DNA of 64,000 nucleotides from positions 62,001 to 126,000 of the forward strand of contig CANTFL010000080.1 of assembly GCA_947650285.1 (NCBI GenBank). Direction: 5' to 3'. Position 1 is the stretch's first letter, and each line of letters opens with the position of its first letter. The notes under the pieces were generated by a model, which saw only the letters and a program-made list of their open reading frames with translations, made no database searches and had not been told where the DNA came from. Source of the DNA: Hyaloperonospora brassicae (Eukaryota; Oomycota; Peronosporomycetes; Peronosporales; Peronosporaceae). The translations under genes and the position numbers were made by a program. Positions 40,819 to 51,655 of the stretch are shown one piece after another.

Positions 40819-41886
40819 GCGCTGGGGACGACAGGCAGTGGCCGAGAGCGAGAGAGAGAGCGTCACAGGCAGTCGACGTGCGGGCGGCGGAGTAGTGGAC
40901 TGGGCGTCGACCGTTCACTGAGGTTTCGTATGGAAACTGACTTGCGCGGGGACCCCGTGGGACACGGCCCCCTCGGAAAGAGTCAGCGACGGGCACGATC
41001 GAGTGCAGAGGGAGTATTCGGGATGAAGAGGCAGGCGAAGGGGGGATCGGCTGTTGAGGTAGCAAATATGACAGGGTATGTGGACGTGGGGGTAGCTGGA
41101 CCGACCCCAGCAGTTGGGCGACGAGTTAACTGCTGGCCGCCGCGGTCGTTTGACTGGAGAAAATGCGCCCTCCGAGACCATCTGTGGAAAACCGGCCGGA
41201 ACCGGATTCTCAACCGCGGTAAGAAACGAGGCGCAAAGCGACCCGCAAGTAGCAACCCTGTAGCCATCTCCTCCGGCACGCGCGCAGTCGGTCGTTTGCG
41301 CACTGCATCGAGTTGTCGATTGAGGGTCAAGCGTGCAACGGTGGGCCGTGCGCCAGGGCACAGTTAGACGCCAGCCAATGGCCGTCGCGCATTCAGCTAC
41401 GACTGACTCCTGCACCCATGTCGTATTGTCGGCCACCGTCCAACATGGCGTCAGCTCTTGCTCTCTTGCTCCATGGAACCCGTCAAGACGATATCAGTGT
41501 CTTGTTCACGTTTGTATCGATCGACTCGGTCAACTCAATCAGCCACGACGTCGCGCCATCGACGGGTCGTCACGCCATCGACGTTCCGAAGTCCCGGAAA
41601 CCCTCTCAAACTCAATCGCACGTTGCAACACTAGAAAGAACGACACATGGGGACTTGCCACCAGCCTCCCACGAGCCCATTTGACCGACTCGCGGCGGGT
41701 TCGCAGCTTTTACCGCCTCCGACAGCCGCCCCCGTCGCTCATACCGGTATCAGCAACGCATCGAGGCAGTCCAAAAGTGGGACGGTCCCTCGACAAGCGG
41801 ATGGCGCTCGATTCTGACCAATCAGCACGCGCGAACGCGTCCCACGCATCGTCTCCAGTCATGCAGTCGGCCATTCCCCTCACGAC
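40819..41886. other. Divergent intergenic region, no supported gene
   Basis: 1.07 kb between the divergent ABC and WD40 genes. The frames seen are the antisense continuation of the ABC gene or short overlaps. Directly before the WD40 start, GGCCATTCCCCTCACG (41868-41883) is a partial match to the oomycete initiator; the 3' half deviates. A GA-rich run at 40845-40860 precedes the ABC start. Confidence 0.4.
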
Positions 41887-44474
41887 ATGAGCCACGCGAC
41901 CCCTTCGCGCTACGCGACCGACGGCCACGCGCGCGCGTTCTCCATCCCGGACGCGGACTTCCAGCGCGGAGACACAACGCTCAAGCGGCGGCGGAAACTG
42001 CCGGCGCTTCCGTCCGCCCCTCCCTCGAGCCGCGCGGTCGCTCCGTCTCAGACGCGCTCTATCGCCGCCATACGCGCCAGATCCAAGTCCCGCAGCCGGT
42101 TTATGCCGCAAATGGGTCCGGGGCAGCACTTTGTTGCGCTCGGCAGTAATCGAGCGGGCGGTGCAGTTACACAGAACACCAACAAGACGAGTTACTATCA
42201 CCCGCGCGTCCCGGAGACTCCCTATCGACCTTTTCAGCCGCTAGCTGTTGCTGCTGCGGGTGCTCGGCCATTTGGTGGAAGCCGATGGAACGATGGCCCG
42301 CAGTCGACGGCTTGTCCCCGACGCAACCCGTCGCCTGCTTTACCACACAGCACGCGAGCCGAGTCGGAGGTACAGGGGAAACAAGACAAAGCAGCAGCAG
42401 GAGCCATGCAACGTACTCAACGAGAGCGCTCGAAGTCTGCAGCGAGACGCAGTGGCGGTGGACCAATGAGCTTTCATAAGGATCTGGAGATGTCGAGATC
42501 CGGGACCAAGAAAGTGACGGAGAGCAAGCGGACACGCTCCAAGTCCAAGACACGGACACGCTCCAAGTCAAAGGCGCAGACTCGCTCCAAGTCAAAGGCG
42601 CGGACTCGCTCCAAGTCAAAGGCGCGGACTCGCTCCAAGTCGAAGACGCGAGAACGATCTAGATCCAAGACACGGGAGCGAGAGACGGAACGTGCTCGAA
42701 AGCGAAAACGTTTTTTGAGCTGCAGTCAGCTCTTGGGACGCTCGGAAGCTGGTGATACGAAGAAGCACGACGAGAAATCGACAAGGACGTCGTCGCAGGG
42801 GGAGGCACGAAGCAGTAGATGCGGTAGTAGTCTGGACGAGATTGAAGATGCGATTGCCAATGCCGAGCAGGAGTTGAAGCCAAAGAAGAAGGAGTTGGAC
42901 GACTTGCGTGGACAGATGGAAAAGTTCCGGAAGCGTGTCGAAGCCAAAGAGCTAGAGGTGTACGACATGCAGGTAGATTTAGATGCGTTGCGAAAGCGCA
43001 GAGACCGCCGGTTGCCCTCGCATCAGAGCGAAAGCAGCCGCGAGGATAAGCCTGCGAAACGACCCAAGAGCACACAGCGCGAAAGTCGCCATTCAGTCAG
43101 TCGGCCACGACCAAGCAAGCGTCCTTGCATTGTCGATGAAGAGGATGATGAGGAGTGCACGGACGACGATGATGACGTTGTGATCATTGAACCGCACGAG
43201 ATGAAGCAAGAGTTGGGGAACAGTGCTGCGGCGGCGACAGGCAGCACGGTCGTGCCAGTTGAGGACTCGATGCCTGATCATTTCTGGGGTCGTTCGCCGA
43301 CGCCTAAGCTGCTGGCAAACCACCGCTTCCGTGCGATCCCGGACGGCAGCGCTCGCAAGGGTCGGCACTTGGCGTTCAACCCGATCCAGCCTCAGATTTT
43401 CGCCACGAGCCCCGATGAGGGAGGCCTTATCCTGTGGAGTTACCAGCGTCAGGATCAAGACATTGCCAAGGTGGTGACGCTGACGCCGTCGTCGTTCCGG
43501 CGGAGTAGTCCGTGTGCAGAGGCTGTATCATGGAGTCCGGATGGAAACCGCATGGCCATGGCGTTTCGTGATCCTGTGGATGACAAGGGAGAGCTCTGCA
43601 TTGTGCAGCTTCACCAGCTCAAGCTCGAAGACAGTTGCACGCCGCAGTCGCTTCCGCGCGACCGCATCACTTCGAAGCGCACGATTCTGCATCCACGCGG
43701 TATTTCCACGATCGGGTGGTTGCCAAGTGGATTTGGGTCCGAGACCTCTAGCCGTCAAGTGATTACGACGGGCAACTCGGACCACGCAGTTGTGTTGTGG
43801 GAAGAGCACGAGGATCGACAGAGTGGGGCTCTCGATCTGAAGTGGAGCGTACTGCACCGTGACCATCGCAGTGAAGTGAAGTCGCTTTGCATCCATTCCA
43901 AGCGCGATTGTTTGTACACGGGTGGATTTGACGGGCTGTTGATTCGGTACGACGTGAACAAGGGATGCACTGAGACAGTGATGGAGCGCCGCAAGCCGAA
44001 CATTTGCAAGATCAACTCGATCCTCGAGCATCCACACAACCCGAATTTGCTTCTCGTTAGCAGCGTCGAGCAGGCTCAGCACAACATGTTGTTGTATGAC
44101 GTCCGCCAGCGGTACGACAGCAGAGAGATGTCGTTGACGTGGGAGGGTAGCTCAACGAGTCAGTACATCGTACCGCGGTGGTCACCTGCAGGCTACCACG
44201 TCTCGTGTGGCAGCAAGACGGGTGTCGTGAATATCTGGGACGTGCGTATGCGGGGCGACAAGTACCCTACAGTCGAGCCGCAGCAGGCGCTTCGTGTGCA
44301 CAGTAAGTGTTGCTTGATCTTGCCGAGTCCTGGATATCGTTTGTGACGCTTGTCTGCTGTTGGTGTTGTGTGCTTGCAGGCAAGACGGTGCTGCACGCGA
44401 CGTGGCACCCGCGGTACGACGCAATGTTCACCGTCTCGCACGACCGAACGCTTGGGTTGCTGACCTTCCGATGA
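41887..44474 (+). CDS. RS-repeat, coiled-coil WD40 protein (DDB2/WDR76-like)
   Basis: Two exons, 41887-44302 and 44380-44474 (77-nt intron with GTAAGT donor), encode 836 residues. Residues about 214-265 contain a tandem RTRSKSKA octapeptide array. A predicted coiled coil (EIEDAIANAEQELKPKKK onward) spans about 318-370. An acidic stretch (DEEDDEECTDDDDD) lies near 418. WD40 repeats occupy about 460-836, with WSPDG, GGFDGLLIRYD and SCGSKTGVVNIWDVR blades. The second exon gives the final blade ATWHPRYDAMFTVSHDRT, which resembles DDB2/WDR76 proteins. Those act in chromatin, DNA-damage recognition and CUL4-DDB1 ligases. The RS-like repeats and basic N-terminus suggest a nuclear protein. Precise orthology is uncertain. 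Confidence 0.8.
42528..42656. repeat. 24-bp in-frame tandem repeat encoding RTRSKSKA
   Basis: About five copies of an ACTCGCTCCAAGTCAAAGGC-type unit lie inside the WD40 gene. The period is 24 bp (eight codons), so length changes preserve frame. Confidence 0.9.
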
Positions 44475-46195
44475 GCGTTGACCGCTCGGCACAGCAAAAG
44501 ACCGTGCATTTGGATGCGTGCTTGATGCATCCGTTGGTAAGATAGCAACTTTGGTTCTGGCCATCTCGTGTCGTTTGGCCGAGCCTTGGAACAAGGCCGC
44601 GACGATCTGTCGCATGGTGCAAGTGGTCTGCGACACAATAGGCACTCTCGTTGCTTTGTGAGTGAGCGATACACTGTTGCACGGTGCTGCTGGCTGTAGT
44701 TGTTGTAGTTGCTGCTAGTGCGAGTCGCGTTTCGACGAGCTTTTGCCGCCGCGACCGCTTGGCGGCTGCGTCGTCCACTGTGCCTCAACATCACGTACGA
44801 TCTCAGTCGGACGACTGCACGGACGACGCGACGCGACATACGCACTCGAGCGCTCTCTTGCACACTTGTCGACGCCATCGATGGACCTCACAATACCGCA
44901 CCTTCCCATGCCAAGTCATTGACTGCACCTCTTGCGTAACAAATCTGTCCACGACTGAATGCGATAGCGGGCGATGGACTTCTGGTGCAAAGGCCAATCG
45001 ATCGGTACCGCTGCGCGCAAGTCTGAGTCAGCGCCTGCTGTGTTGTGACGGCTGGACGCATGTGCCTCATCACCACAAAGTCTCGTAGGACGTCGTAGGA
45101 TCATCGACATGCAGACGTGTGTTGATGACAACTGAGCCTTGAGGTTGTCGAGTCGCTTCGGGTAGACAGGAGGTACATGAAGAACGACCGAGAAGCAAAC
45201 GCATCGACACTAACATGAGCTCTTGTAACTATCTGTCTTCCTGCACGCCGCTACTCCATCTCTTCGTTATACGTCGAGCAACCGCAACACGTGACGCCAT
45301 GACAAGCGTCGCTCTAGTAGTCCTGCGGGCACACGAGTCGTTGCAAGAGGATCAGCCGCAAGACAAGTCGGCGAGTGAGCCCAACACGCGGGTGACTGAG
45401 GTACAATGCCAAGTGCCACACGCGAGACAGCGTCTCACAGTGACGCAGTCTGCGAATGTGCACTCGCCAGTTGTGCCTCACGTGCAACTGCACTGCCCAT
45501 TGGGTTGGCGTATTGTCGGATCGAAGGTCCGCTGTCGAACGGGTCGTGACCGAAGCGCGTCAGAAAATGTGCGCGTCACGTAGCGCCTGTGAAACGGCAG
45601 TCGGCGCGTCAACAAATGGCGTTCTGTTGACCCAACGGATCGTTCGAGTGGCTATCCGTTTGTCTATCGGTCTATTTGTCTATCGGTCTATCGGTCTATT
45701 GGTCTATCGGTCTATTGGTCTATTGGTCTATTGGTCTATTGGTCTATTGGTCTATTGGTCTGTCGGTCTGTCGGTCTGTCGGTCTGTCGAACGGTCGGTT
45801 GACTGGTGCGACCACTCGCCTTTACATCGGCGTCATCGCCAATCGCCTAATTGCTGGAGGAGGTCCAAGCGCTGATGACACTGACGTCTTCTGGCCGTAT
45901 CGACTACATGACATCATCCGTCGTGGCCGAAAGTCATCAGCTGCCCTCTCGAAACCAATTCACTCGCCTTCAGTATACTTCGCACGCGCCACGTTCGGTC
46001 AAAAATGGGGCCCCACCCTCCACCATCTTCGACCCATTGACGCCCTTACCCGCCCCAACGAAACTGGTGGTGGCTCGCGAAACGAATCACTTGCGCTTTT
46101 GCCGCTCAACACACGTCGGTCGGCTCCATCTCTCGCAGCCTCAGTAGAGGAGAAGAAGAAGGAGAGAAAACATTGACAAGAGCCGCTCCCGCACC
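44475..46195. other. Intergenic region with a minisatellite, no supported gene
   Basis: 1.7 kb between two plus-strand genes. Short frames on both strands lack domains. The only clear structure is the 8-bp minisatellite at 45661-45788. A purine-rich run (GGAGAAGAAGAAGGAG) precedes the elongase start. Confidence 0.5.
45661..45788. repeat. 8-bp minisatellite (GGTCTATT/GGTCTATC/GGTCTGTC)
   Basis: Sixteen tandem octamers with an internal variant gradient: GGTCTATC copies at the left, GGTCTATT in the middle, GGTCTGTC at the right. This pattern indicates growth by local duplication. Confidence 0.95.
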
Positions 46196-47138
46196 ATGTC
46201 GGCCGACCTCCTCCAGCGCTACTACGACTGGGCCAACACGACCGAAGGGCACCTCCTCGACTGGGTGGACCCCGAAGGCGGCTGGAAGGTCCACCCCATG
46301 GCGCACTACCCGCTCGCGAACTTTGCAAGCGTCTACGCCATCTGCATTGGCTACCTCCTCTTTGTCATCATTGGCACGGTACGTCTCCTCGGCACACTGC
46401 AACGACCTGCCCACTCGTACTACGGGGCACCTCTACCAGTGCCGCTGTCTAATCTGTACCTCCTCCTTGTTGCTTGTGCATCAGGCGCTGATGAAAATGG
46501 GGATCCCGGCCGTCAAGACGAGTCCCTTGCAGTTCGTGTACAACCCCGTGCAAGTCATTGCGTGCTCCTACATGTGCGTCGAGGCAGCGATCCAGGCGTA
46601 CCGCAACGGGTACTCGCCTGCGCCGTGCAACGCCTTCAAGGCCGACGCCCCCGTCATGGGCAACGTCCTCTACCTCTTCTACCTCTCCAAGATGCTCGAC
46701 CTCTGCGACACGGTGTTTATCATCCTCGGCAAAAAGTGGAAGCAGCTCTCGATCTTGCACGTGTACCACCACCTGACAGTGCTCTTTGTCTACTACGTGA
46801 CGTTCCGCGCGGCGCAGGACGGCGACTCGTACGCGACGATCGTACTCAATGGCTTTGTCCACACGATCATGTACACGTACTACTTTGTGAGCGCCCACAC
46901 GCGCGACATTTGGTGGAAAAAGTACCTCACACGGATCCAACTGGTGCAGTTTGTGACCATGAACGTCCAGGGGTACCTCACGTACTCGCGCCAGTGCCCG
47001 GGCATGCCGCCAAAGGTGCCGCTCATGTACCTCGTGTACGTGCAGTCGCTCTTCTGGCTCTTTATGAACTTTTACATTCGCGCCTATGTGTTTGGCCCCA
47101 AGAAAGCGGCCGTGGAAGATGCCAAGAAGAAGCTGTAA
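46196..47138 (+). CDS. ELO-family long-chain (PUFA-type) fatty acid elongase
   Basis: Two exons, 46196-46378 and 46485-47138 (106-nt intron with GTACGT donor), encode 278 residues, normal for the family. It has several membrane spans. Landmarks are KMLDLCDTVFIIL, the catalytic histidine box HVYHH near nt 46759, NGFVHTIMYTYYF and a C-terminal lysine cluster ending KKKL, compatible with ER retrieval. ELO proteins catalyse the condensing step of malonyl-CoA-dependent elongation in the ER. The QDGDSYATIVLNGF segment resembles stramenopile PUFA elongases, consistent with oomycete arachidonate/EPA synthesis. Exact chain-length specificity cannot be read from sequence. Confidence 0.92.
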
Positions 47139-47698
47139 GGGGAGAGAGACCGAGGGCGGGATCTCAGTATGGTATGGCGGCAGTAGTTTGACCCTAGTTT
47201 TTCGTCAATGTAGCAGTCTGTCTTCATCACACTATGCTTTCGAATCGGTCAGTCATAGGCAGCGGCAGCAGCCGCAGCCGCCAACAGAATTGATAAAAGA
47301 GCTTCTTGTGTATCCCGGCAGTTAAACCTCGAACGAGGTCGCGCGATGTGTACCGAAGCGCGTAAGGTACGCACGTATACCTTACCTACCTGCTTGCACG
47401 TGTGCTGTCTGCTGTATACCTGATGCTCGGAGACGGTTGTGTCGCTCTGTCGGTCGAACCCTTTCAGCTGGGAAACCATCGTCGATGATACCGTACCTAA
47501 CATCGAAGTACGGGCTGCGCGTTCGAGCACCCATTGTACGGTAAAGTACGATGGCAAAATGGTTACAAAAAGTGGTGGACTGGAATGACGTACTCAGATT
47601 GACGACTCTGAAGAGCCGACGGACACTCAGTATATCTTTTTCCCTCCAATCAACAAGAGGAACGAACCCAATAACTCAGTAGACCCCTTCCACCCGTC
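47139..47698. other. Spacer, no gene seen
   Basis: 560 bp between the elongase and the WtpA-like gene. It has only short frames. A CAGCAGCCGCAGCCGCC stretch lies near 47264-47282. It presumably includes the WtpA-like promoter. Confidence 0.5.
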
Positions 47699-48808
47699 AT
47701 GACCGCTCCTGCTCCGCCCATAGGCGACAAGAACGCGCTCGAGACGCCGTATAAGCGTCTCCCCGCGTGGAGTGGGAAGCTGAAGAACGTCAGGTACCGT
47801 CTGGCGCTCATGGCAGTGCTAGCGGCGCTCCTCGCGGGGGTCATTCTCATGCTCTACAATGGCATTTTCTCGTCCTCGTCGTCCTCCTCCCAGTCAAACG
47901 ACTCGTCGGCTGCCACTTCGGACAACGTGGTCGTCTACCTCGCCGCCTCTTTGACTGAACTCATGAACGATGATCTATCACCAGCTTTTACTGCCGCCAC
48001 AGGCGTCACGCCGTCGTTCGTGGCCAAGGGGTCCGTCAAGCTGGCCAACCTCCTTGCTAATGGCAGTCAGTCCGACCTTTTCATCAGTGCTGACGCATCG
48101 GTGAATACCGCACTGCTCATGGGAAACGGCAACAACAACTTGATCTCGTGGTACATTACATTTGGTGCAACGTCCATTGGTCTCGGCTATTCCCGCGAGT
48201 CTCCGTACGCGGACGTGTTTGCAGCGGTGCAGAACGGATCGCTGTTGTGGTACGAAGCCCTGCAGCAGAACCCAAACATGAAGATTGGTCGAACCGACCC
48301 GGAAGTTGGCCCCAAAGGCTATCGTACTGTCATGATGCTTGAGTTGGCTGAGAAGTACTACAACACGACCGGTCTCGCGATGGACATTTTGGGCTCTGCG
48401 ACGAATCGAGACCAGATCTTCTCAGAGGAACAACTGGCGACATCAGTGATGTCGGGGGATCTTGATGTTGGGTTTTTCTACGCCGTGGAAGTGGGCAGCT
48501 TGAGCAACGTGGATTTCATTGCGCTTCCATCGGAGATCAATATGGGCAGCCTAGCTCTAGACGACACGTATGCAACTGTGTCGTACACGAACTCCGCAAC
48601 AGGGACGGTCTACAACGGATCGGCTACGGTCTACACCGTGACGATTCTGAACAGTGCGCCGCGCTTGTCGGAGGCAGAAGCGTTCGTTACATTCCTGCTG
48701 TCACCTGACGGACGGAGGATTTTGACAAAGCAAGGAGTTGAAGCAACTGCAGTTGTTGCCTATGGCAACACGTCTGCTATCCCCGCTACAGTTGCAGCAT
48801 ACTTGTAA
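47699..48808 (+). CDS. Membrane-anchored WtpA/ModA-like oxyanion (tungstate/molybdate)-binding protein
   Basis: A single exon of 369 residues. The N-terminus (about 30 residues, basic: KRLPAWSGKLKNVRYR) precedes one hydrophobic span (ALMAVLAALLAGVILMLY), then a Ser-rich linker, so a type II signal-anchor with the C-terminal domain outside or luminal is likely. Residues about 75-365 match periplasmic molybdate/tungstate-binding proteins: VVVYLAASLTELM, KGSVKLANLLANGSQSDLF, ISADASVN, then ISWYITFGATSIGLGYS, KIGRTDPEVGPKGYRT and MLELAEKYYN, a pattern typical of WtpA. Several N-x-S/T sites fit secretion. No ABC permease or ATPase of that system is nearby. Such proteins are bacterial or archaeal, so horizontal acquisition is plausible. 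Ligand binding is inferred. Confidence 0.8.
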   Translation: MTAPAPPIGDKNALETPYKRLPAWSGKLKNVRYRLALMAVLAALLAGVILMLYNGIFSSSSSSSQSNDSSAATSDNVVVYLAASLTELMNDDLSPAFTAATGVTPSFVAKGSVKLANLLANGSQSDLFISADASVNTALLMGNGNNNLISWYITFGATSIGLGYSRESPYADVFAAVQNGSLLWYEALQQNPNMKIGRTDPEVGPKGYRTVMMLELAEKYYNTTGLAMDILGSATNRDQIFSEEQLATSVMSGDLDVGFFYAVEVGSLSNVDFIALPSEINMGSLALDDTYATVSYTNSATGTVYNGSATVYTVTILNSAPRLSEAEAFVTFLLSPDGRRILTKQGVEATAVVAYGNTSAIPATVAAYL

Positions 48809-49534
48809 TGATACGAATCACCTCCGAGCTCTTGATCATGTCCGAGTTCTTGGTCGTGCTGTGCACGATGTGAGCGTGCAAGAATTGAGACATAGCGAAG
48901 ATGACCGGCTTCAGTGTTGACAGGACTCAACAGCGAGGATAATGAATGTGAATGATTTTGATTGCAAGGCAATTTATGTGTGTGATCAGTTGCGGGATGA
49001 GTGTGTATGTATTGAGTGGACTGGCGTGCGCATGTCGGCTACGTGTCGAGAAACTTCATCCACAGCTTGTGATAGCGACATGCAATGAGGCGATCCCACG
49101 ACAGCAGACACGCTCTCTGCTACGATGAAGCTTGTCCACGCACGGAAGCATGCGATTGTATCACAATCGCCTTTTGGAAGCGTGCATCTTGATCATTACA
49201 AGGAGTCGCACGCGGTTGTTGTAAATGCCTCCAAAGGATTCCTTGATCGCTTTGCTCCTCATGGCACATCAGCAAAGATACGCTCGCCCGGAGATGTGTT
49301 TGATGTGGCTTGGACGACGGTGGTTGTCGCGGCAAACGATAGCGCTCTTGACTCTAGTGCCTCCAACTTGCCGTATACTGTGCAAGCTACCGGCTCCATT
49401 TGCGTGTCAGAGTATCGAGTGTCTGTGAAGCTGACTGGAACACTCCACGTAGTGCAACTCAGACAATAACGCTGCACCAAGTTTTGACCGGACGCACAGG
49501 CGGTTGTCCTTTCGGCTTGTGGCTTTTGGGTCGT

Positions 49535-50460
49535 TCAGTGATGGGAGTTGTCCGACCTCAACGCGCAAACAGTCCGACTGGGACCAAGATGAAGGTGCTG
49601 CTCGTGTGCGCCGCCTTTCCACTCCGATGATCGTGACCAGAACTCGCTGATATCATTGTGCGGTGACTTTTCGTCGCTGTCGCTTGCGTTGGAGGACACA
49701 TTGTCATTGCTTGTGCCTGCAACAGTAGGGAGTGTCTGCGGACCGGAAATACTTGGTACGTTTGCAAAGTAGTCCAGACTGTCCCACGTCTTCCAGCTCG
49801 CTAGGACATCCATTTCGGCGAGAGATGAAGGACCCTTCTTGGCTTCAAGCATGGGCATATCGTCGAGCATTGCACCTTCGCTCTTTTCTCCGATCACAGC
49901 TTCTAGCATTGCCGTCTGCTTGTGGCGTGCTTTGTTGCGTCTTGCGGGTATAACTGGTGCTACGGTCACTTGACGTGCGCGGGCATCAACGATGGGAACC
50001 GTTACGAAGTAAGGCATGGCAAGCGCGTTCTCAAGTGCCGCCCACCACGTCTCGAAGACGGCGCTGGTCGGAGCACGTAATGTCACGCTCTGGTGCCACG
50101 TTCCATAGCGGATCCGAAGCTGATGTCGGCGGGCCTCCTTTCCCGATACAGAAGTGAGACGGCTTACGTTTTGCTGGAGATGTATCTCGAGTTTGCCGCC
50201 AATGGCCCTGGGACGAACAATGGTCAGCAGACATGGTCTTTGCCTGGCAATAATCTTGAGCGAAACGATAACCTTGTGCCTATGATCATGGAGCAGAAAG
50301 AAGCAAGGGAAGTGCAGCTAAGCATATTGAGCGGGATGCAGTGGCGTGAACAACGTATCGGCAACTCAGACTCACCAGAAAAGCCTGCAGATCCGCATCT
50401 TCATGGTACAGCGAAGGGTTTGCCGAGAATTCATGAAGACGTTCGGCCGTGTTGATTCCG
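49535..50460 (-). pseudogene. PH-domain gene fragment (C-terminal part; probably decayed or intron-rich)
   Basis: On the minus strand the frame around 50180-49990 reads KLEIHLQQN, SGKEARRHQLRIRYG and ends VFETWWAALENALAMPY, the last strand and C-terminal helix of a PH domain. It then runs to a stop at 49535 through a Ser/Asp-rich tail. Upstream, at about 50460-50380, GINTAERLHEFSANPSLYH looks coding and is followed by a GTGAGT donor. A possible 58-nt intron to a CTTAG acceptor keeps frame. Further upstream I could not find a start or more exons. It could be a real gene whose 5' part I failed to assemble, or a relic. Confidence 0.4.
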
Positions 50461-51180
50461 GTTGTTTGCGGTTGCCCCTACTGTTTCGGTCGAGCGATGT
50501 GCGAACCGGGCAATGAGGAGATTCGTAAACGATCAGCTCTGGGGAACGCTTGTGCTGGTCTCACTCGATGACAAGTCATGTACATTTGGGTGGAGTCAGT
50601 CACCAAACACTAGCTGGATGCGACAACGGACAACGGCGAAGAGCGGGACGGGGCCACAGTCAAATGCAAGCCGAGAACAAACCGACGTACAGTTTTCCGT
50701 CGACTCGCTTGTAGCGCTGTGGAGATTTTGTTGACGGTGTACCCGAGCCTCGTCAACGTAGCCGTCTCTTTTGGTCTACACTCAATGAACAGGACAACAG
50801 GGCACGTGGGGTAAGAGGCTGCTGTAACACATGTGTATGGAAGCGAGGGAGTCTCGCGCACATGCTGCTGAGCTGAGACGGTGGAGTCTTTCTCCGGAAA
50901 GTGTGACCGAGATCTTGATATCGTGAGCACTTTGCACGGTCTTATTGCAGCAAACCGATTTAGTTCGGTTCGCTCTGTCCGGCGCAGATCATGTCGTGGT
51001 CAATGGATTCGGTTGGAAGGAGAATCACGCTACGTTCTTGCAGGTACAGTTGTTGTAATGCTTACATCAGTCGAAACGAACGGAAACACTCACAACTCTG
51101 TCACTGTAACACGGCTGCAACGTCTGCTGATTAACAACTTTACTGACACTTGCTTACAGATCGACAAGACCCGATATGAA

Positions 51181-51600
51181 CTACGATGGTAAAAGAGCCG
51201 ACACATGCATCGGGGCTGCCATAGCATGCGTAGTTGCAAAAGCTGCTTCTATCACCCGTACTTGATATGCGTATGATTCATCTGTACATGTCTGATCTTG
51301 TAGTCTACACGAATCCAACGCCTTGACCAGGACAAATGCACAGCTATGCACACCTGACTTGTCTTTCATCACAGCAAGCCAAACTTGCGATGTTTTTGCA
51401 AGTCCGGTATGCGCAATAAAGTGGCTGTTGACGTGATGCTGAAGACTGGGCACCGAGATAAGAGGAACACCACGCCATACCATGTGTGCAAGCAGAGCTG
51501 TACGATAAGTAAAGGAGCGAAAACGTGCGTGGAAGCTTTGTGTACTTCGCATTGCATCGACCATGCTTCCGTACCTCGCTGCCTGTATTCTTTCTTGGAT
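51181..51600 (-). other. Coding-like frame of unknown function
   Basis: The minus-strand frame contains about 140 codons from IQERIQAARYGSMVDAMRS to the stop at 51181, with protein-like composition but no recognised domain. It has no secure start, and just upstream lies an inverted repeat (51616-51655). A separate frame beginning MPDFETFSVVDQVFPYSSF at 51799 with a hydrophobic segment could be an upstream exon. I cannot connect them reliably. Confidence 0.25.
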
Positions 51601-51615
51601 CTGCCGCCAACGTAG

Positions 51616-51655
51616 GGGTGCCCTGACACGAACGTATGTTCATGTCAGGGCACCC
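51616..51655. repeat. 18-bp imperfect inverted repeat with 4-nt loop
   Basis: GGGTGCCCTGACACGAAC (51616-51633) pairs with 51638-51655, with one mismatch out of 18. The loop is GTAT. It could be a palindromic mini-element or a stable hairpin. Confidence 0.9.

Noticed and set aside
39919..41367. 482-codon plus-strand frame opposite the ABC transporter
   Set aside because: Antisense shadow, highly charged and low complexity; the opposite strand encodes the conserved transporter.
45661..45788. CRISPR-like array
   Set aside because: Units are directly adjacent octamers without spacers; this is a minisatellite in a eukaryotic genome.
50881..51192. VPS13-like (SHR-BD) fragment on the plus strand
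   Set aside because: LLINNFTDTCLQIDK is suggestive, but the neighbouring frames do not assemble in the domain order expected, and the PH fragment nearby is on the opposite strand.
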